The position numbers and the translations under genes are program-made. Under the pieces are notes generated by a model. It did no database searches and had not been told where the DNA came from. It saw nothing but the letters and a program-made list of their open reading frames with translations. 64,000 nt of DNA from an uncultured Erythrobacter sp. Its GTDB lineage: Bacteria; Pseudomonadota; Alphaproteobacteria; Sphingomonadales; Sphingomonadaceae. Below are positions 45,904-55,169 of this stretch, in pieces. Position 1 is the stretch's first letter; the number at the start of each line of letters is the position of its first letter. The stretch is from NCBI RefSeq assembly GCF_947502395.1, contig NZ_CANMZM010000002.1, positions 806,001-870,000 of the forward strand, given 5' to 3'.

Positions 45904-46800
45904 ATGAACACTCAGGCTGAGACATTTTCTGATAACCTTTTGGGATTTACCGTGCCCGATCGATCGGCTCGTGGTAGATTGGTGCGTCTCGATAAGGTGA
46001 TCGATGACGTTCTCGCGGCGCACGATTACCCTGCTTCTGTTACCCATTTGCTGGAAGAAGCACTGGTTCTTGCCGCTCTGATGGGCGGCTTGCTCAAAAG
46101 CGAGGGTGAAGAAGCGCAGCTCACCATGCAAGCGCAGACGCAGACTGGTGCTGTGTCCCTTTTGGTCTGTGATTATCGGGGAGGTAGCCTTAGAGGCTAT
46201 GCCGAATTCGACAATGATTGGCTGTCGAGCCTTGGCGCCAATCCATCGCTATCCGCGCTTTTCGGCGACGGTTATCTGGCGATCACCTTCGAAACAGGTG
46301 GGGGACAGCGATATCAGGGAATTGTGCCACTTGAAGGCGATAGTTTGGCGCAAGCTTGCGAGGCGTATTTCAGTCAATCGGAGCAAGTCCCGACTTTGAT
46401 CCGGCTTGCTAGCCGAGCCGACCGTGAAGGCGGTGTTGCGGCTGGCTTACTGGTGCAACATCTCGCTGATGGTGAAGAAGGGCGCGAACGTCTTCACGTC
46501 AGGATGGACCACCCAGATTGGGAGCATGTGGCGACGATGGCCGGTTCCATCAGCCACGACGAGCTTCTCGATCCCGGACTGTCTCTTGAAGCTCTCGTCT
46601 GGCGTCTATTCCATGAAGAAACCGAAGTCAGGGTCCAATCTGGCGACGGCCTGTCGCGTGGCTGTCGCTGCAGTGCAGAATACTACACCTCCGTCATATC
46701 GCGCTTCCCGGAAAGCGAACGCCAAGACATGCGAAATGATTCGGGCGTGATTGCGGTAGACTGCGCATTCTGCGCAAAGACGTTTGAGTTAGCGATTTAG
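45904..46800 (+). CDS. hslO: Redox-regulated chaperone Hsp33
   Basis: A 298-residue cytoplasmic holdase chaperone activated by oxidation. The C-terminal zinc switch is present: CRC at 254-256 and CAFC at 287-290. The N-terminal domain has FTVPDRSARGRLVRLD and LTMQAQTQTGAVSLLV. When the cysteines oxidise, zinc is lost and the protein binds unfolding clients. It lies 68 bp after argF. Confidence 0.94.
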   Translation: MNTQAETFSDNLLGFTVPDRSARGRLVRLDKVIDDVLAAHDYPASVTHLLEEALVLAALMGGLLKSEGEEAQLTMQAQTQTGAVSLLVCDYRGGSLRGYAEFDNDWLSSLGANPSLSALFGDGYLAITFETGGGQRYQGIVPLEGDSLAQACEAYFSQSEQVPTLIRLASRADREGGVAAGLLVQHLADGEEGRERLHVRMDHPDWEHVATMAGSISHDELLDPGLSLEALVWRLFHEETEVRVQSGDGLSRGCRCSAEYYTSVISRFPESERQDMRNDSGVIAVDCAFCAKTFELAI

Positions 46801-46885
46801 CGTTTTATCGCTGTTCAGGAACGGCTCATCGCGGAATTCTATTAAAGTGCAAGGATTTCAGACGGGACTAGCGGAAGAAATACGC

Positions 46886-47299
46886 ATGACCTCACACGCG
46901 AAAATATCTCCAATCGGCATCGCTGCGGCAATCGGTATGGTGGCCCTCGGTGTTGCGCTTCCTGTTGCCGCGCAATCAGACAGCTTGGCGATGCTGGAAG
47001 GCCTGTCGAAAGGCGAGTGGACTATCAAGCATCGTGACGGTTCAGTGGATCGCAAGATCTGTGTGAGGACAGGTCAAGAGCTCATCCAACTGCGGCATGA
47101 AGAGCCCGATTGCAGTCGCTTTGTAGTAGAGGATGCAATCAACAAGGTATCCGTCCAGTATACTTGTCCCGGCAATGGCTATGGCCGTACAGACATTCGT
47201 AGGGAGACAGAGGAACTGATCCAGATTGAAAGCCAGGGCATCGCCTCAGGCCTTCCCTTTCAGTTCGCTGCCGAGGCGCGGCTTACAGGCGATTGCTAA
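46886..47299 (+). CDS. Exported DUF3617-like protein
   Basis: A 137-residue predicted periplasmic protein with a signal peptide ending near LPVAAQS. The mature part, KGEWTIKHRDGSVDRKICVR through CPGNGYGRTDIRRE, resembles small DUF3617-type proteins common in sphingomonads. Four cysteines probably form disulfides. I chose the ATG at 46886, because the frame upstream lacks a signal and overlaps nothing useful. Function unknown. Confidence 0.65.
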   Translation: MTSHAKISPIGIAAAIGMVALGVALPVAAQSDSLAMLEGLSKGEWTIKHRDGSVDRKICVRTGQELIQLRHEEPDCSRFVVEDAINKVSVQYTCPGNGYGRTDIRRETEELIQIESQGIASGLPFQFAAEARLTGDC

Positions 47300-47339
47300 A
47301 TCTTCGTTGGGGCAATTCCGCCCATTGCCAATTGGTTAG

Positions 47340-48038
47340 ATGGTGCTTAGCCCCACCCATATGAATCCCCCAAAACCTCCAGCCATTGTCCTTCTTTCAG
47401 GCGGTCTCGATTCGATGGTATCGGCGGCGAGAGCCTTGGAAGAGGGCTTCGCGGTTCACGCATTGACCGTGAATTATGGACAGCGGCATCGCGTTGAACT
47501 CGATTGTGCCAAGATAATTTCAGACAAGCTTAATCTTGAAAGCCAAACGGAAATCGCTCTCGATCTGCGCGCCTTTGGTGGATCTGCTCTGACCGACGAT
47601 ATTGACGTTCCCAAGTCAGGGGTGGGTGACGAAATACCGGTCACCTATGTGCCTGCACGCAATCTCGTTTTTTTGGCGCTTACTACGGCGTATGCCGAAG
47701 CTAGGCAGGCGTGCGATGTGTTCATCGGCGTAAATGTGCTCGACTATTCTGGCTATCCGGATTGCCGGCCCGAGTTCATTCAAAGCTTCGCCGAAACGGC
47801 ACGCCTGGGGACCAAAGCTGGAATCGAAGGAAGCCCGCTCACAATTCACACACCCCTCCAGCATATGACGAAGGCTGACATTGCGCGAGAGTGCGCGAGA
47901 CTAGGGCTTGATCCTTCTTGGAGTTGGTCCTGCTACGATCCGACTCCCGAACGGCAGGCGTGTGGTGAGTGCGACTCATGCCGTTTGCGCAAAAAAGGTT
48001 TTGCCGAAGCGGGAATAGTCGATACGACTCTTTATTAA
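47340..48038 (+). CDS. queC: 7-cyano-7-deazaguanine synthase QueC
   Basis: A 232-residue ATP-dependent enzyme making preQ0 from 7-carboxy-7-deazaguanine, a step in queuosine tRNA modification. The PP-loop is SGGLDSM (20-26), and the zinc-binding cysteines are Cys198, Cys208, Cys211 and Cys214 in a CYDPTPERQACGECDSC pattern. The start may be 47340 or the in-frame ATG at 47361. No queD or queE is adjacent, so the pathway genes are scattered. Confidence 0.93.
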   Translation: MVLSPTHMNPPKPPAIVLLSGGLDSMVSAARALEEGFAVHALTVNYGQRHRVELDCAKIISDKLNLESQTEIALDLRAFGGSALTDDIDVPKSGVGDEIPVTYVPARNLVFLALTTAYAEARQACDVFIGVNVLDYSGYPDCRPEFIQSFAETARLGTKAGIEGSPLTIHTPLQHMTKADIARECARLGLDPSWSWSCYDPTPERQACGECDSCRLRKKGFAEAGIVDTTLY

Positions 48039-48101
48039 GAATAAGGTGGCCACAACGAAGCTGCTACATTTCAACAAGAAGCCGAGTTTGGGGAGTTTCC
48101 A

Positions 48102-49676
48102 TTGACCGAAGCCGAAGCGCAGCCTGAATCCAATGATCAGGTGAAGCAATCCGTACCTGCCTACAGTTGGTACGCCCTAAGCATCTTGGTGATTGTTTAC
48201 GTTCTGAATTTTGTCGACAGGAACATCATCTCGATCCTCGCGGAGGACATCAAGGCAGACCTAGGGCTCCGAGATGATCAGATCGGCTTTCTCTACGGCA
48301 CCGCCTTTGGGGTATTTTACGCGCTGTTTGGCATTCCCCTTGGGAAGCTAGCGGACTCGTGGCACCGCATCCGGCTGATGACGGCTGGCCTTGCCATTTG
48401 GTCCGCATTCACCGCACTTTCGGGCTTTGCGAAGAACTTCACAATGCTGAGTGTCGCTCGGATTGGCGTTGGAGTGGGCGAGGCGACGGCCAGCCCATCC
48501 GCTTATTCGCTCATCTCCGATTGGTTTCCCAAGAAGATGCGGGCGACGGCCCTCGCGATTTATTCATCCGGCCTCTATATCGGAGGAGGCATTTCGCTGC
48601 TTATCGGCGGCGCGATTGTTGAGAATTGGAATGAGGCTTTCCCAACCGATGCACCCTTGGGCCTAGTCGGGTGGCAAGCCGCATTTATTATTGTTGGCCT
48701 GCCTGGCCTTTTGCTTGCTTGCCTCGTCTTCACCTTGCGTGAACCTCTGCGTGGTGAAAGCGAAGGGATAATTGCCCCTCCATCTAAAGATCCGTTCCGC
48801 GGATTCCTTAGAGAGCTAATGGCGGTCATCCCTCCTTTTACGCTCTACGGCGCTGCGCAAGCGGGAACAAGGGGGCTTCTTTTCAACCTTCTCGGCGCAT
48901 TTGTTATTGGCGGTGCTGCTTATGGGATGGCGTTGGCAACGGGTAGCTACCAACAGTGGGGTGCCATCGGTATTGGCTATTATGCGATCTTCTCTTGGGC
49001 CACGACCTTGAAGCGCAGAGATGCTCCGACGTTCAAACTGATCTGGGGGACACCTGCCTTTCTCACCACCATCCTTGGATACGGCATGGTGGCATTCATG
49101 TCCTATGCGGCTTCATTCTGGGCAGCGCCATACGCAATCCGCATCCTTGACCAAGCGCCTTCGGTGGCAGGATGGTGGATTGGGGGTCCTGGAGCTGCAG
49201 GCGGGTTCCTCGGCGTCATTCTTGGCGGCTGGATGGCAGATAAGTTGCGGGCGCGAAACCCCGCTGGCCGGTTGATCGTCGTCGCATTTGGACTGGTTGC
49301 CGCGGCGCCATTCTTGGCGATCATGTTTACGACGCAGAACGTCCCTCTTTTCTATCTTTGTGCTTTCTTACAATCGCTCTTTGCCAGTTCGGCGCTCGGG
49401 GCTGCGGCTGCGACTACGCAGGATCTGGTTCTGCCACGTATGCGCGGGACCGCAACTGCGACATTCTTCCTTTCAACCACGCTCGTCGGCTTGGCGCTGG
49501 GGCCGTATATGGCTGGTCAAGTTTCTACGATGACCGGCAGCCTTTCTACGGGCGGCCTGAGCCTGCTGATCGCTGTTCCGATTGGTGTTACGCTTTTGCT
49601 GATTGCCTATCGGACCGTGCCTGAAGCAGAGCGTACTGTTCTTGAGAGGGCAAAGTCTGCGGGTGAAGCGGAGTAG
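48102..49676 (+). CDS. MFS transporter, spinster-like
   Basis: A 524-residue major facilitator superfamily permease with about 12 membrane segments. The first helix region FVDRNIISILAEDIKADLGL and GKLADSWHRIRLM (the loop 2-3 motif) match spinster-like transporters. A central loop around residues 210-230 separates the two halves. Substrate unknown. The TTG start at 48102 is preceded by GGGGAG, which fits well. No nearby gene suggests a substrate. Confidence 0.85.
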   Translation: MTEAEAQPESNDQVKQSVPAYSWYALSILVIVYVLNFVDRNIISILAEDIKADLGLRDDQIGFLYGTAFGVFYALFGIPLGKLADSWHRIRLMTAGLAIWSAFTALSGFAKNFTMLSVARIGVGVGEATASPSAYSLISDWFPKKMRATALAIYSSGLYIGGGISLLIGGAIVENWNEAFPTDAPLGLVGWQAAFIIVGLPGLLLACLVFTLREPLRGESEGIIAPPSKDPFRGFLRELMAVIPPFTLYGAAQAGTRGLLFNLLGAFVIGGAAYGMALATGSYQQWGAIGIGYYAIFSWATTLKRRDAPTFKLIWGTPAFLTTILGYGMVAFMSYAASFWAAPYAIRILDQAPSVAGWWIGGPGAAGGFLGVILGGWMADKLRARNPAGRLIVVAFGLVAAAPFLAIMFTTQNVPLFYLCAFLQSLFASSALGAAAATTQDLVLPRMRGTATATFFLSTTLVGLALGPYMAGQVSTMTGSLSTGGLSLLIAVPIGVTLLLIAYRTVPEAERTVLERAKSAGEAE

Positions 49677-49897
49677 GTTTAGGCCTCTCGGTTCAGTCTG
49701 AAACACACGGAGAGCTGCGGCTGAGATGGCTTTGATATGTAGTGCAAAGGTGCAGAGAGAAGCTTTGCCAAACTGGTGAGAGTGAAGAGGCTATTTGCCC
49801 GCCCCGACAATTGGTTTGGTGTGCGCAATCTGCACCACCTCCTATTGACTGAATTGTTCATGACTCAGAGTCCATAATCAAACCGGAAATGTGCAAC

Positions 49898-49923
49898 AAA
49901 AAAGGGGCCGGAAAACCGGCCCC
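49898..49923 (-). terminator. Intrinsic terminator after the OmpA gene
   Basis: The perfect 8-bp stem GGGGCCGG/CCGGCCCC with an AAAA loop is followed on the minus strand by six T residues (A run 49898-49903). The plus side also has TTTT, so it may work in both directions, also closing the MFS transcript. Confidence 0.93.
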
Positions 49924-49950
49924 TTTTCATTCTGGCTATGAAGCCTGTTC

Positions 49951-51087
49951 TTACATGCCCGAACCCGGACCGTAAGTGACTTCAACTCGGCGGTTCTGCA
50001 ATTCACGCACACCGTCCGCGGTAGGAACGCGCGGCTGTGATTCGCCGAAGGCCTCGCCCGAGATACGACCGGCAGGGACACCACGACCAGTAAGGTACTC
50101 GGTCACGCTGGCATTACGACGCTCAGCCAAGCCAATGTTGTACTGAACGCTGCCCGAACGGTCTGTGTGGCCAGCAAGCATCACGGCTGCAGTACCGCAA
50201 TTCGCGTATGCCGTAACCGCATTGTCCAGAATCGTCGCAGCATCTGCAGTGATCACGGACTCATCGAAATCAAAGAAGACGATGTATGGGCCAGTGTTGC
50301 ACGGCGGTGGAGGCGGCGGCGGCGGTGGAGGTGGCGGCGGCGGTGGAGGTGGCGGCGGTGGAGGTGGAGGTGGAGGAGGTGGTGGCGGTGGAGCTGCACC
50401 ACCAAAATTGTAGACGATCGAACCCAACAGTGAGTGCGAAGCGACCGTAGTGCTTAGATCACGCCCAATTGGATCGATTATGTCCACACCTTCTGCACTG
50501 AAGTAGCGGTACTTGACACCGACATCCCAATTGTCGCTGATTGGGGCGCGAAGACCTGCAAGCACCTGCCATGCGAACCCTGTGTCCGAATCGTCATAGA
50601 TTCCTGGGCCAGGGGCAAACGCCGTGCCTTCAAGATCAACACGTGCGATGCCAACACCGCCCCCTACGAAACCTTGAATGCCATCGTCTGGGCCAAAATC
50701 GGCCAATCCGTTAAGCATAAAGCTAAGTGTTTCAGTGCTTCCGGATGCCGGGCGAACCTCTTGGCTAAATAAGGTGGTACCCGCGGTCGTATTGAACAGC
50801 GCGAGACCTGCACCGCCCGCCTCGACGTTATCGAGGACTGCGCGGCGATAGCTTGTTTCGGCCTCAAGCCGGAACACGCCGAAATCGTAACCGACGGCAG
50901 CACCTGCGTCCCATCCAGTGTCGTGATCCACGATAGCTTCATCAGGGCTACCGTTGATATCAATGTCGACGTCTTCAACGATCATCGCACCTGCATCACC
51001 TTGAATGTACCATTGACCCTCGCGGGCCATGGCCGGTGTTGTCAGTGCCGTTGAAGCCATCGCCAAACCAATGACGATATTGCGCAT
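49951..51087 (-). CDS. OmpA-family outer-membrane protein with 30-proline linker
   Basis: A 378-residue outer-membrane protein. A signal peptide (MRNIVIGLAMAS to TPAMA) is followed by an OmpA/Omp25-type eight-stranded barrel (~22-230), a run of exactly 30 prolines (encoded by 50302-50391) and the C-terminal peptidoglycan-binding OmpA domain (FFDFDESVITADAA, GHTDRSGSVQYN, NRRVEVTYG). A low-complexity linker this long in OmpA is uncommon. The ribosome site GGGGAA precedes the ATG. The length of the proline tract may vary between strains. Confidence 0.92.
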   Translation of the reverse strand: MRNIVIGLAMASTALTTPAMAREGQWYIQGDAGAMIVEDVDIDINGSPDEAIVDHDTGWDAGAAVGYDFGVFRLEAETSYRRAVLDNVEAGGAGLALFNTTAGTTLFSQEVRPASGSTETLSFMLNGLADFGPDDGIQGFVGGGVGIARVDLEGTAFAPGPGIYDDSDTGFAWQVLAGLRAPISDNWDVGVKYRYFSAEGVDIIDPIGRDLSTTVASHSLLGSIVYNFGGAAPPPPPPPPPPPPPPPPPPPPPPPPPPPPPPCNTGPYIVFFDFDESVITADAATILDNAVTAYANCGTAAVMLAGHTDRSGSVQYNIGLAERRNASVTEYLTGRGVPAGRISGEAFGESQPRVPTADGVRELQNRRVEVTYGPGSGM

Positions 51088-51124
51088 TTTGGAATTCCCC
51101 TTTTTTGAGTTGAGGCGCTAGAGT

Positions 51125-51153
51125 TTTCTAACTTCTCAGTTTTGTGCGCGCAA
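51125..51153 (-). promoter_or_regulatory. Possible promoter of the OmpA gene
   Basis: On the minus strand TTGCGC (51148-51153) and TAGAAA (51125-51130) lie 17 bases apart, 38 bp before the ATG. The -35 fits alphaproteobacterial sigma-70 preference; the -10 is imperfect. Confidence 0.35.
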
Positions 51154-51264
51154 GCAGTCAATCAAGCTTACTGTTGCAAGTTTGCCTCTATATGCGTCTC
51201 GAATTGCGAAAAATGGAGCAATATTGGCCTTCTCTGGGATGAATTGCTTAAACGGACCTTGCGT

Positions 51265-51726
51265 TCACGCTGGTTTTTCGAAGACTCCAGCGGCGCGCAG
51301 CGCGTCAACGAGCTCAGATACTGCCGAGCGTGCTTCGACATCTATTGTAGCTCCTCCACTTGGCAATGTCGGCTCTGCTGCCTTTTGCCAGCTATCATAA
51401 AAGTACAATCGGACGCCTGCCGCTTGATCGAAACTTGTCATGCCGTTGTACGGGGTGACAAACTCCCAAGCTCCTCCGATCCGCAGCGCTATAGCATTGT
51501 CATGACCCGCCCAGTCTCCCGTTGCGCCTTCCAGAATGCGGAACGAGGCGCCTTCCTGCGGGTCGGCTGGGGGTGTCGCCATTGAGTCATTCACTATCCC
51601 GGTCACGAGCCCATCTATCAACGAGAACGCCTGATTGATGAACGGCTCCTTTTGAGCTTGGCCCACGAAAAGAAGCGGCAGCGACAGGTGAGTTGTTTTT
51701 GAAGGAAATGCTATCGGGTTGGTCAT
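51265..51726 (-). CDS. DUF2793 protein at the end of the GTA cluster
   Basis: A 153-residue protein of the DUF2793 family. The N-terminus FPSKTTHLSLPLLFVGQAQKE and the Trp/Asn-rich middle (EGASFRILEGATGDWAGHDN) match the family, which is found at the tail end of phage and GTA tail clusters. It starts 17 bp after the gp15 stop. It may be a tail fibre or tip component. The most downstream gene of the cluster. Confidence 0.75.
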   Translation of the reverse strand: MTNPIAFPSKTTHLSLPLLFVGQAQKEPFINQAFSLIDGLVTGIVNDSMATPPADPQEGASFRILEGATGDWAGHDNAIALRIGGAWEFVTPYNGMTSFDQAAGVRLYFYDSWQKAAEPTLPSGGATIDVEARSAVSELVDALRAAGVFEKPA

Positions 51727-51743
51727 AACTGATCTCCAGAAAA

Positions 51744-53921
51744 TTATGTAAGCTCGGCAAGCAGGAGCGGTGGGGATTCACCATATGAACCGATCTGTTT
51801 GACCCAAATCTGGCCTGGCCCGTAGTTTGCTAGAAGGTCCGCCCGTTGGGCTTGTGATAGAATCAGTTGCGGCTCATCTAAGGGCCAGGCCACAAACGGA
51901 GCTTCGCAGGGGCCATAGCCGACGCTGTACAGTTCTTGCTCTTCCACCAGTGGTACCTCTACCCCATCAGGCCAGGTCCACTGCCCTCTTGCGCGCCGAG
52001 TCCAGCACAATTTCCAAGCACCATCATTCTCTTCTCGAATCAATGGAGCGATCGGGATGATGGCTCGCCGAGAAAGTCCCACATTCTGCAGATCGGCGAA
52101 AACTGGTTCATCATCTGCAAGGCCGATGGCAGCAATCCGTAAACTTTGTGAAGCGGGAATGGTCGAAGGGTTCAGAGTCGTAGTGCGGTCGTCCAAAAGC
52201 ACAGCGCTTGTACCCATATCATGCCCGACTAACGCGGAAGGTTCTGTCCCGGCTCTGCCCCGCAGCAAACCAGACAATCGCCATTCGCCATTGCCCAATG
52301 ATTGTGCGTCAAGGAATTGGATAAGTTCTCCGCCGACCATAAGTCTGTTCGCGCCATTCGATAGGCCCATTACATCAGTGCCTTGAAAAGCAAGATCCGG
52401 CGAATTCAGGTGGACCAAGATATCTGCATTTGGTTCGATATGGGTGCAAAGTGAGGTGCCGAGCGGAACAGTGAGGGTGCCAGCGACCGCGCGAGAACTG
52501 CCAGTTTGACCTATCTCTTGAAGTGCTGTGCCTTGCTCAATGAAAAGCGCAGCCCCGCGCCAGCCTTCACTTTGGGAGGTTGCCGCCGCGAAAATCGCAC
52601 GATCAGTGGGGTTGGAGTTGTCGCCGGCGGGCGCTTCGAATGCGAACAATTGTGTCGGCGTAATGGGGTTGTCTGCGGGCGCGTTAGATGCGCCTGAATC
52701 GCTAACGAGTTCCCCCAATATCTCTGGTGATACGCGATCCAAGCTCAATTCGACACCAAAATCAGACCATTCCCAACTCTTAACGAGCCAAATTCCGGCG
52801 GCATTGGGCAAGCGTACAAGGTGACCTGGACCGATATCGGGATTAAGCTCCCCAATTCTCCAGATCACATGCTCGTTCCTCCACCGGGCCCTGTGCGCGT
52901 TGGAGTTTGCGAGTTGACGCGCACCTTGGGCGTTCATTGCTGCGGGCAGATCAACCATGACCTGGCGTCCATCTGGGCGGATGCCCAAGGCGCGTTGGAC
53001 GCTGGGCTGGTAGTCTCGCTCTTCGTCATAGTAACGCAGAGCAATCGGTTCGCTGCCGATCCTCCCACCGCGCTGCTTATGTCGCTCCTGCGCATCCTCG
53101 CTGTCACGGATAGATACTTGTTCTGGAAGGATGGGGATCTCTTCAGATACCGAATAGGCTGACTCTAATCGAAGCCCACTTGCGTGCGTCGTGCATACAA
53201 GTGGGAAGACCTGATCAATTGTCGCAAGCGTGGATCCGATTGACCCACCTTCATCCAAATACCCCCGCGCATGGTCCAGTACGGCATTGCCCTGACTAGG
53301 TTCCGCACTGGGTACGAGCTCGCTTACAGAAATCGTTTCACCGTTCTCAGAGAAAATCTCGAATGTAAGCGCCGGGATGCGATTGCCGAAATCGGCGAGC
53401 TGGAGATCCTCGAAAACCACACATGCAACATCACGAAAAGCAGGTGCAAGCGCTCCGCGATCTGCGGCGATCAACGGGTCAACCCGTGAGTCGCCCTTGC
53501 CTGGATAAAAGCGCAGATCGCCGGCGACCTTGAGATCCCCGGCAGCCCCACGCAGCAAATTTCCGTCAGCCCATATTCTTCCAATTCGCTCGATCGGTGT
53601 GCTCGAAAGCGCCACAGCGAATGAGACGGAATATGAGTAGGTGGTCGTCGATGGTTTGCCTTTGCTGCCACCTTGTTTGTTCTTCGATTCTTGAAGTTCC
53701 GTCGACCAGATGATCGATCCAGCCACCCGCATTCGGCCAAAATTACGCGGCAACGGTTGGCCGTAGCTAGATGTTGTTACGGTCAGTTCTTTAAGGCGGG
53801 GGCCTTGTCGACTTGTCCCAAAAAGTGCCTGATCAGCCTGTCTGCCTATGAATGCTCCAACTGCACCGCCAATAGGACCGCCAACGGCGGTGCCAACCGC
53901 GGTCAAAAGCAGAGTTGCCAT
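51744..53921 (-). CDS. GTA host specificity/tail tip protein, gp15-like (short form)
   Basis: A 725-residue baseplate or tail tip protein. It opens with a Gly/Ala-rich hydrophobic segment (LLLTAVGTAVGGPIGGAVGAF) and has a Phage-tail_3-type region (about 230-400) and a C-terminal domain that resembles that of R. capsulatus gp15. The R. capsulatus protein is about 1,300 residues and also carries a TIM-barrel domain; this one lacks room for it. The ATG at 53921 is preceded by AAAGGAA; the frame upstream lies in the gap and is not used. Confidence 0.82.
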   Translation of the reverse strand: MATLLLTAVGTAVGGPIGGAVGAFIGRQADQALFGTSRQGPRLKELTVTTSSYGQPLPRNFGRMRVAGSIIWSTELQESKNKQGGSKGKPSTTTYSYSVSFAVALSSTPIERIGRIWADGNLLRGAAGDLKVAGDLRFYPGKGDSRVDPLIAADRGALAPAFRDVACVVFEDLQLADFGNRIPALTFEIFSENGETISVSELVPSAEPSQGNAVLDHARGYLDEGGSIGSTLATIDQVFPLVCTTHASGLRLESAYSVSEEIPILPEQVSIRDSEDAQERHKQRGGRIGSEPIALRYYDEERDYQPSVQRALGIRPDGRQVMVDLPAAMNAQGARQLANSNAHRARWRNEHVIWRIGELNPDIGPGHLVRLPNAAGIWLVKSWEWSDFGVELSLDRVSPEILGELVSDSGASNAPADNPITPTQLFAFEAPAGDNSNPTDRAIFAAATSQSEGWRGAALFIEQGTALQEIGQTGSSRAVAGTLTVPLGTSLCTHIEPNADILVHLNSPDLAFQGTDVMGLSNGANRLMVGGELIQFLDAQSLGNGEWRLSGLLRGRAGTEPSALVGHDMGTSAVLLDDRTTTLNPSTIPASQSLRIAAIGLADDEPVFADLQNVGLSRRAIIPIAPLIREENDGAWKLCWTRRARGQWTWPDGVEVPLVEEQELYSVGYGPCEAPFVAWPLDEPQLILSQAQRADLLANYGPGQIWVKQIGSYGESPPLLLAELT

Positions 53922-53940
53922 TTCGTGTTCCTTTAAAGTG

Positions 53941-54354
53941 CTAGGGCAAGCGCCAGTGCGCCAGTTCTTCACCGGCGTTGAGCATGGGTTGGCGCACGAC
54001 CCGTCGAAGGCCAGCGTGCGCATGAATTACCGAGACCGCACACTCGGCGATCACAATATGATGCTGGCCGGGGCCAGGCCTCAAAAGGAAGACGTCACCG
54101 GCGCGGATCGGCCCACTAGCGGGCAGCAATCCGCTCTGCGCGGCGCAGTGGATCCAAGGCGAGGCATCGGAATTACGCAGCCCGTACCCTATGGGCACAA
54201 CAGGCTGGCCTCCAACCGCTTGGAGACTGCACGCAAGAAGACCGATGCAATCTAGGCCTTGTGTTGGTTCGCGCCCTAAAAGCCGAAAGCGCACGCCAAT
54301 GAAACTGGCGGCGGCCTCTGCGAGCTGCTGCCCGCGCGCCAGCTTTGAGATCAC
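53941..54354 (-). CDS. NlpC/P60 cell-wall hydrolase, GTA gp14-like
   Basis: A 137-residue NlpC/P60 peptidase. The catalytic Cys36 is in GLDCIGLL and the His98/99 in GQHHIVIAE, as expected. In GTAs the tail-bound enzyme cuts peptidoglycan so DNA can enter. The ATG overlaps the gp13 stop by four bases. No signal peptide is visible, in line with a particle component. Confidence 0.9.
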   Translation of the reverse strand: MISKLARGQQLAEAAASFIGVRFRLLGREPTQGLDCIGLLACSLQAVGGQPVVPIGYGLRNSDASPWIHCAAQSGLLPASGPIRAGDVFLLRPGPGQHHIVIAECAVSVIHAHAGLRRVVRQPMLNAGEELAHWRLP

Positions 54355-55169
54355 CCTAATCCCTGACCATATCTAGCCAGCAGGTCGTTCCCAGGCAGGA
54401 AAGGCTCACCGCGAAAGTTCAGAGCATTGTCGAAACGGGTAGAACACGTGGTGAGCGTGTGGTCACACCCTTGGCGCAGTTCAGCCGCAGTCCCACCGGT
54501 AAGCTTGTCAGCCAAGGGCCGATCAAGGGCGAGCCATTCCCCGTCTACACCTACAATTGCGAAGGCAATACCGGTTTGGGGGCCATCTAGAAAACGAATC
54601 TGGCCATCGAGATGGTCTTGGCCCGAGATGCCTAGAACTCGAACGCGATTGAGATCGGCATCAATTTCTTCGACGATCACTCGGCTGGTAAAGCGTATGG
54701 CTGACAATCCACAGCCTTTCCCACAAAATGTGGCTCGGCACGTCGGGCTGGTGCGAGGAACCAGGTCCTGTTCGAGCACGGCCTTGGCCGATTTAAGTTC
54801 GCCAGTGAACCCGTTCCTGTCATCCTCGATCCGCCCAAGCTTGCCGGTGTAGACAATGTGGTGGTCTAGGGTCTCCCAGTCGACAATGCCGACGTCGATG
54901 GCAGCTTCATCAAACAGACTGGCCGACAGTTCGCTTTCGCGTATCGCATCATGGCTAAGCGCTCCTTCTACCCCTGCGTTCTCTTCAGAAAGGTCGGATG
55001 TCAGCCGAATGGCTGTTGGCACCATCCCTGGTGCTGCGCGATGAAGTATGCCCTCGAATGTCAGGTCTTTGTCGTGGCTGGTAAAACCCAGAGTTACTCC
55101 ATCGCGTCGAAAAATCCGCCAGAATGTAGCCGCATTGTCGAGCTCGCGATCGAAAAATACCCTCGTCAT
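54351..55169 (-). CDS. DUF2163 protein, GTA gp13-like
   Basis: A 272-residue tail protein with the DUF2163 segments MTRVFFDRELDNAATFWRI, GVTLGFTSHDKDLTF, SPTCRATFCGKGCGLS and the C-terminal CDHTLTTCSTRFDNALNF. The four C-terminal-half cysteines (in CRATFCGKGC and CDHTLTTC) are a family mark and may bind an iron-sulfur cluster, as reported for gp13 of R. capsulatus. Start overlaps the gene before it by ATGA, stop overlaps gp14 likewise. Confidence 0.9.
   Translation of the reverse strand: MTRVFFDRELDNAATFWRIFRRDGVTLGFTSHDKDLTFEGILHRAAPGMVPTAIRLTSDLSEENAGVEGALSHDAIRESELSASLFDEAAIDVGIVDWETLDHHIVYTGKLGRIEDDRNGFTGELKSAKAVLEQDLVPRTSPTCRATFCGKGCGLSAIRFTSRVIVEEIDADLNRVRVLGISGQDHLDGQIRFLDGPQTGIAFAIVGVDGEWLALDRPLADKLTGGTAAELRQGCDHTLTTCSTRFDNALNFRGEPFLPGNDLLARYGQGLG

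Noticed and set aside
50165..50413. Poly-glycine reading frames on the plus strand
   Set aside because: They are the complement of the proline codons of the OmpA gene.
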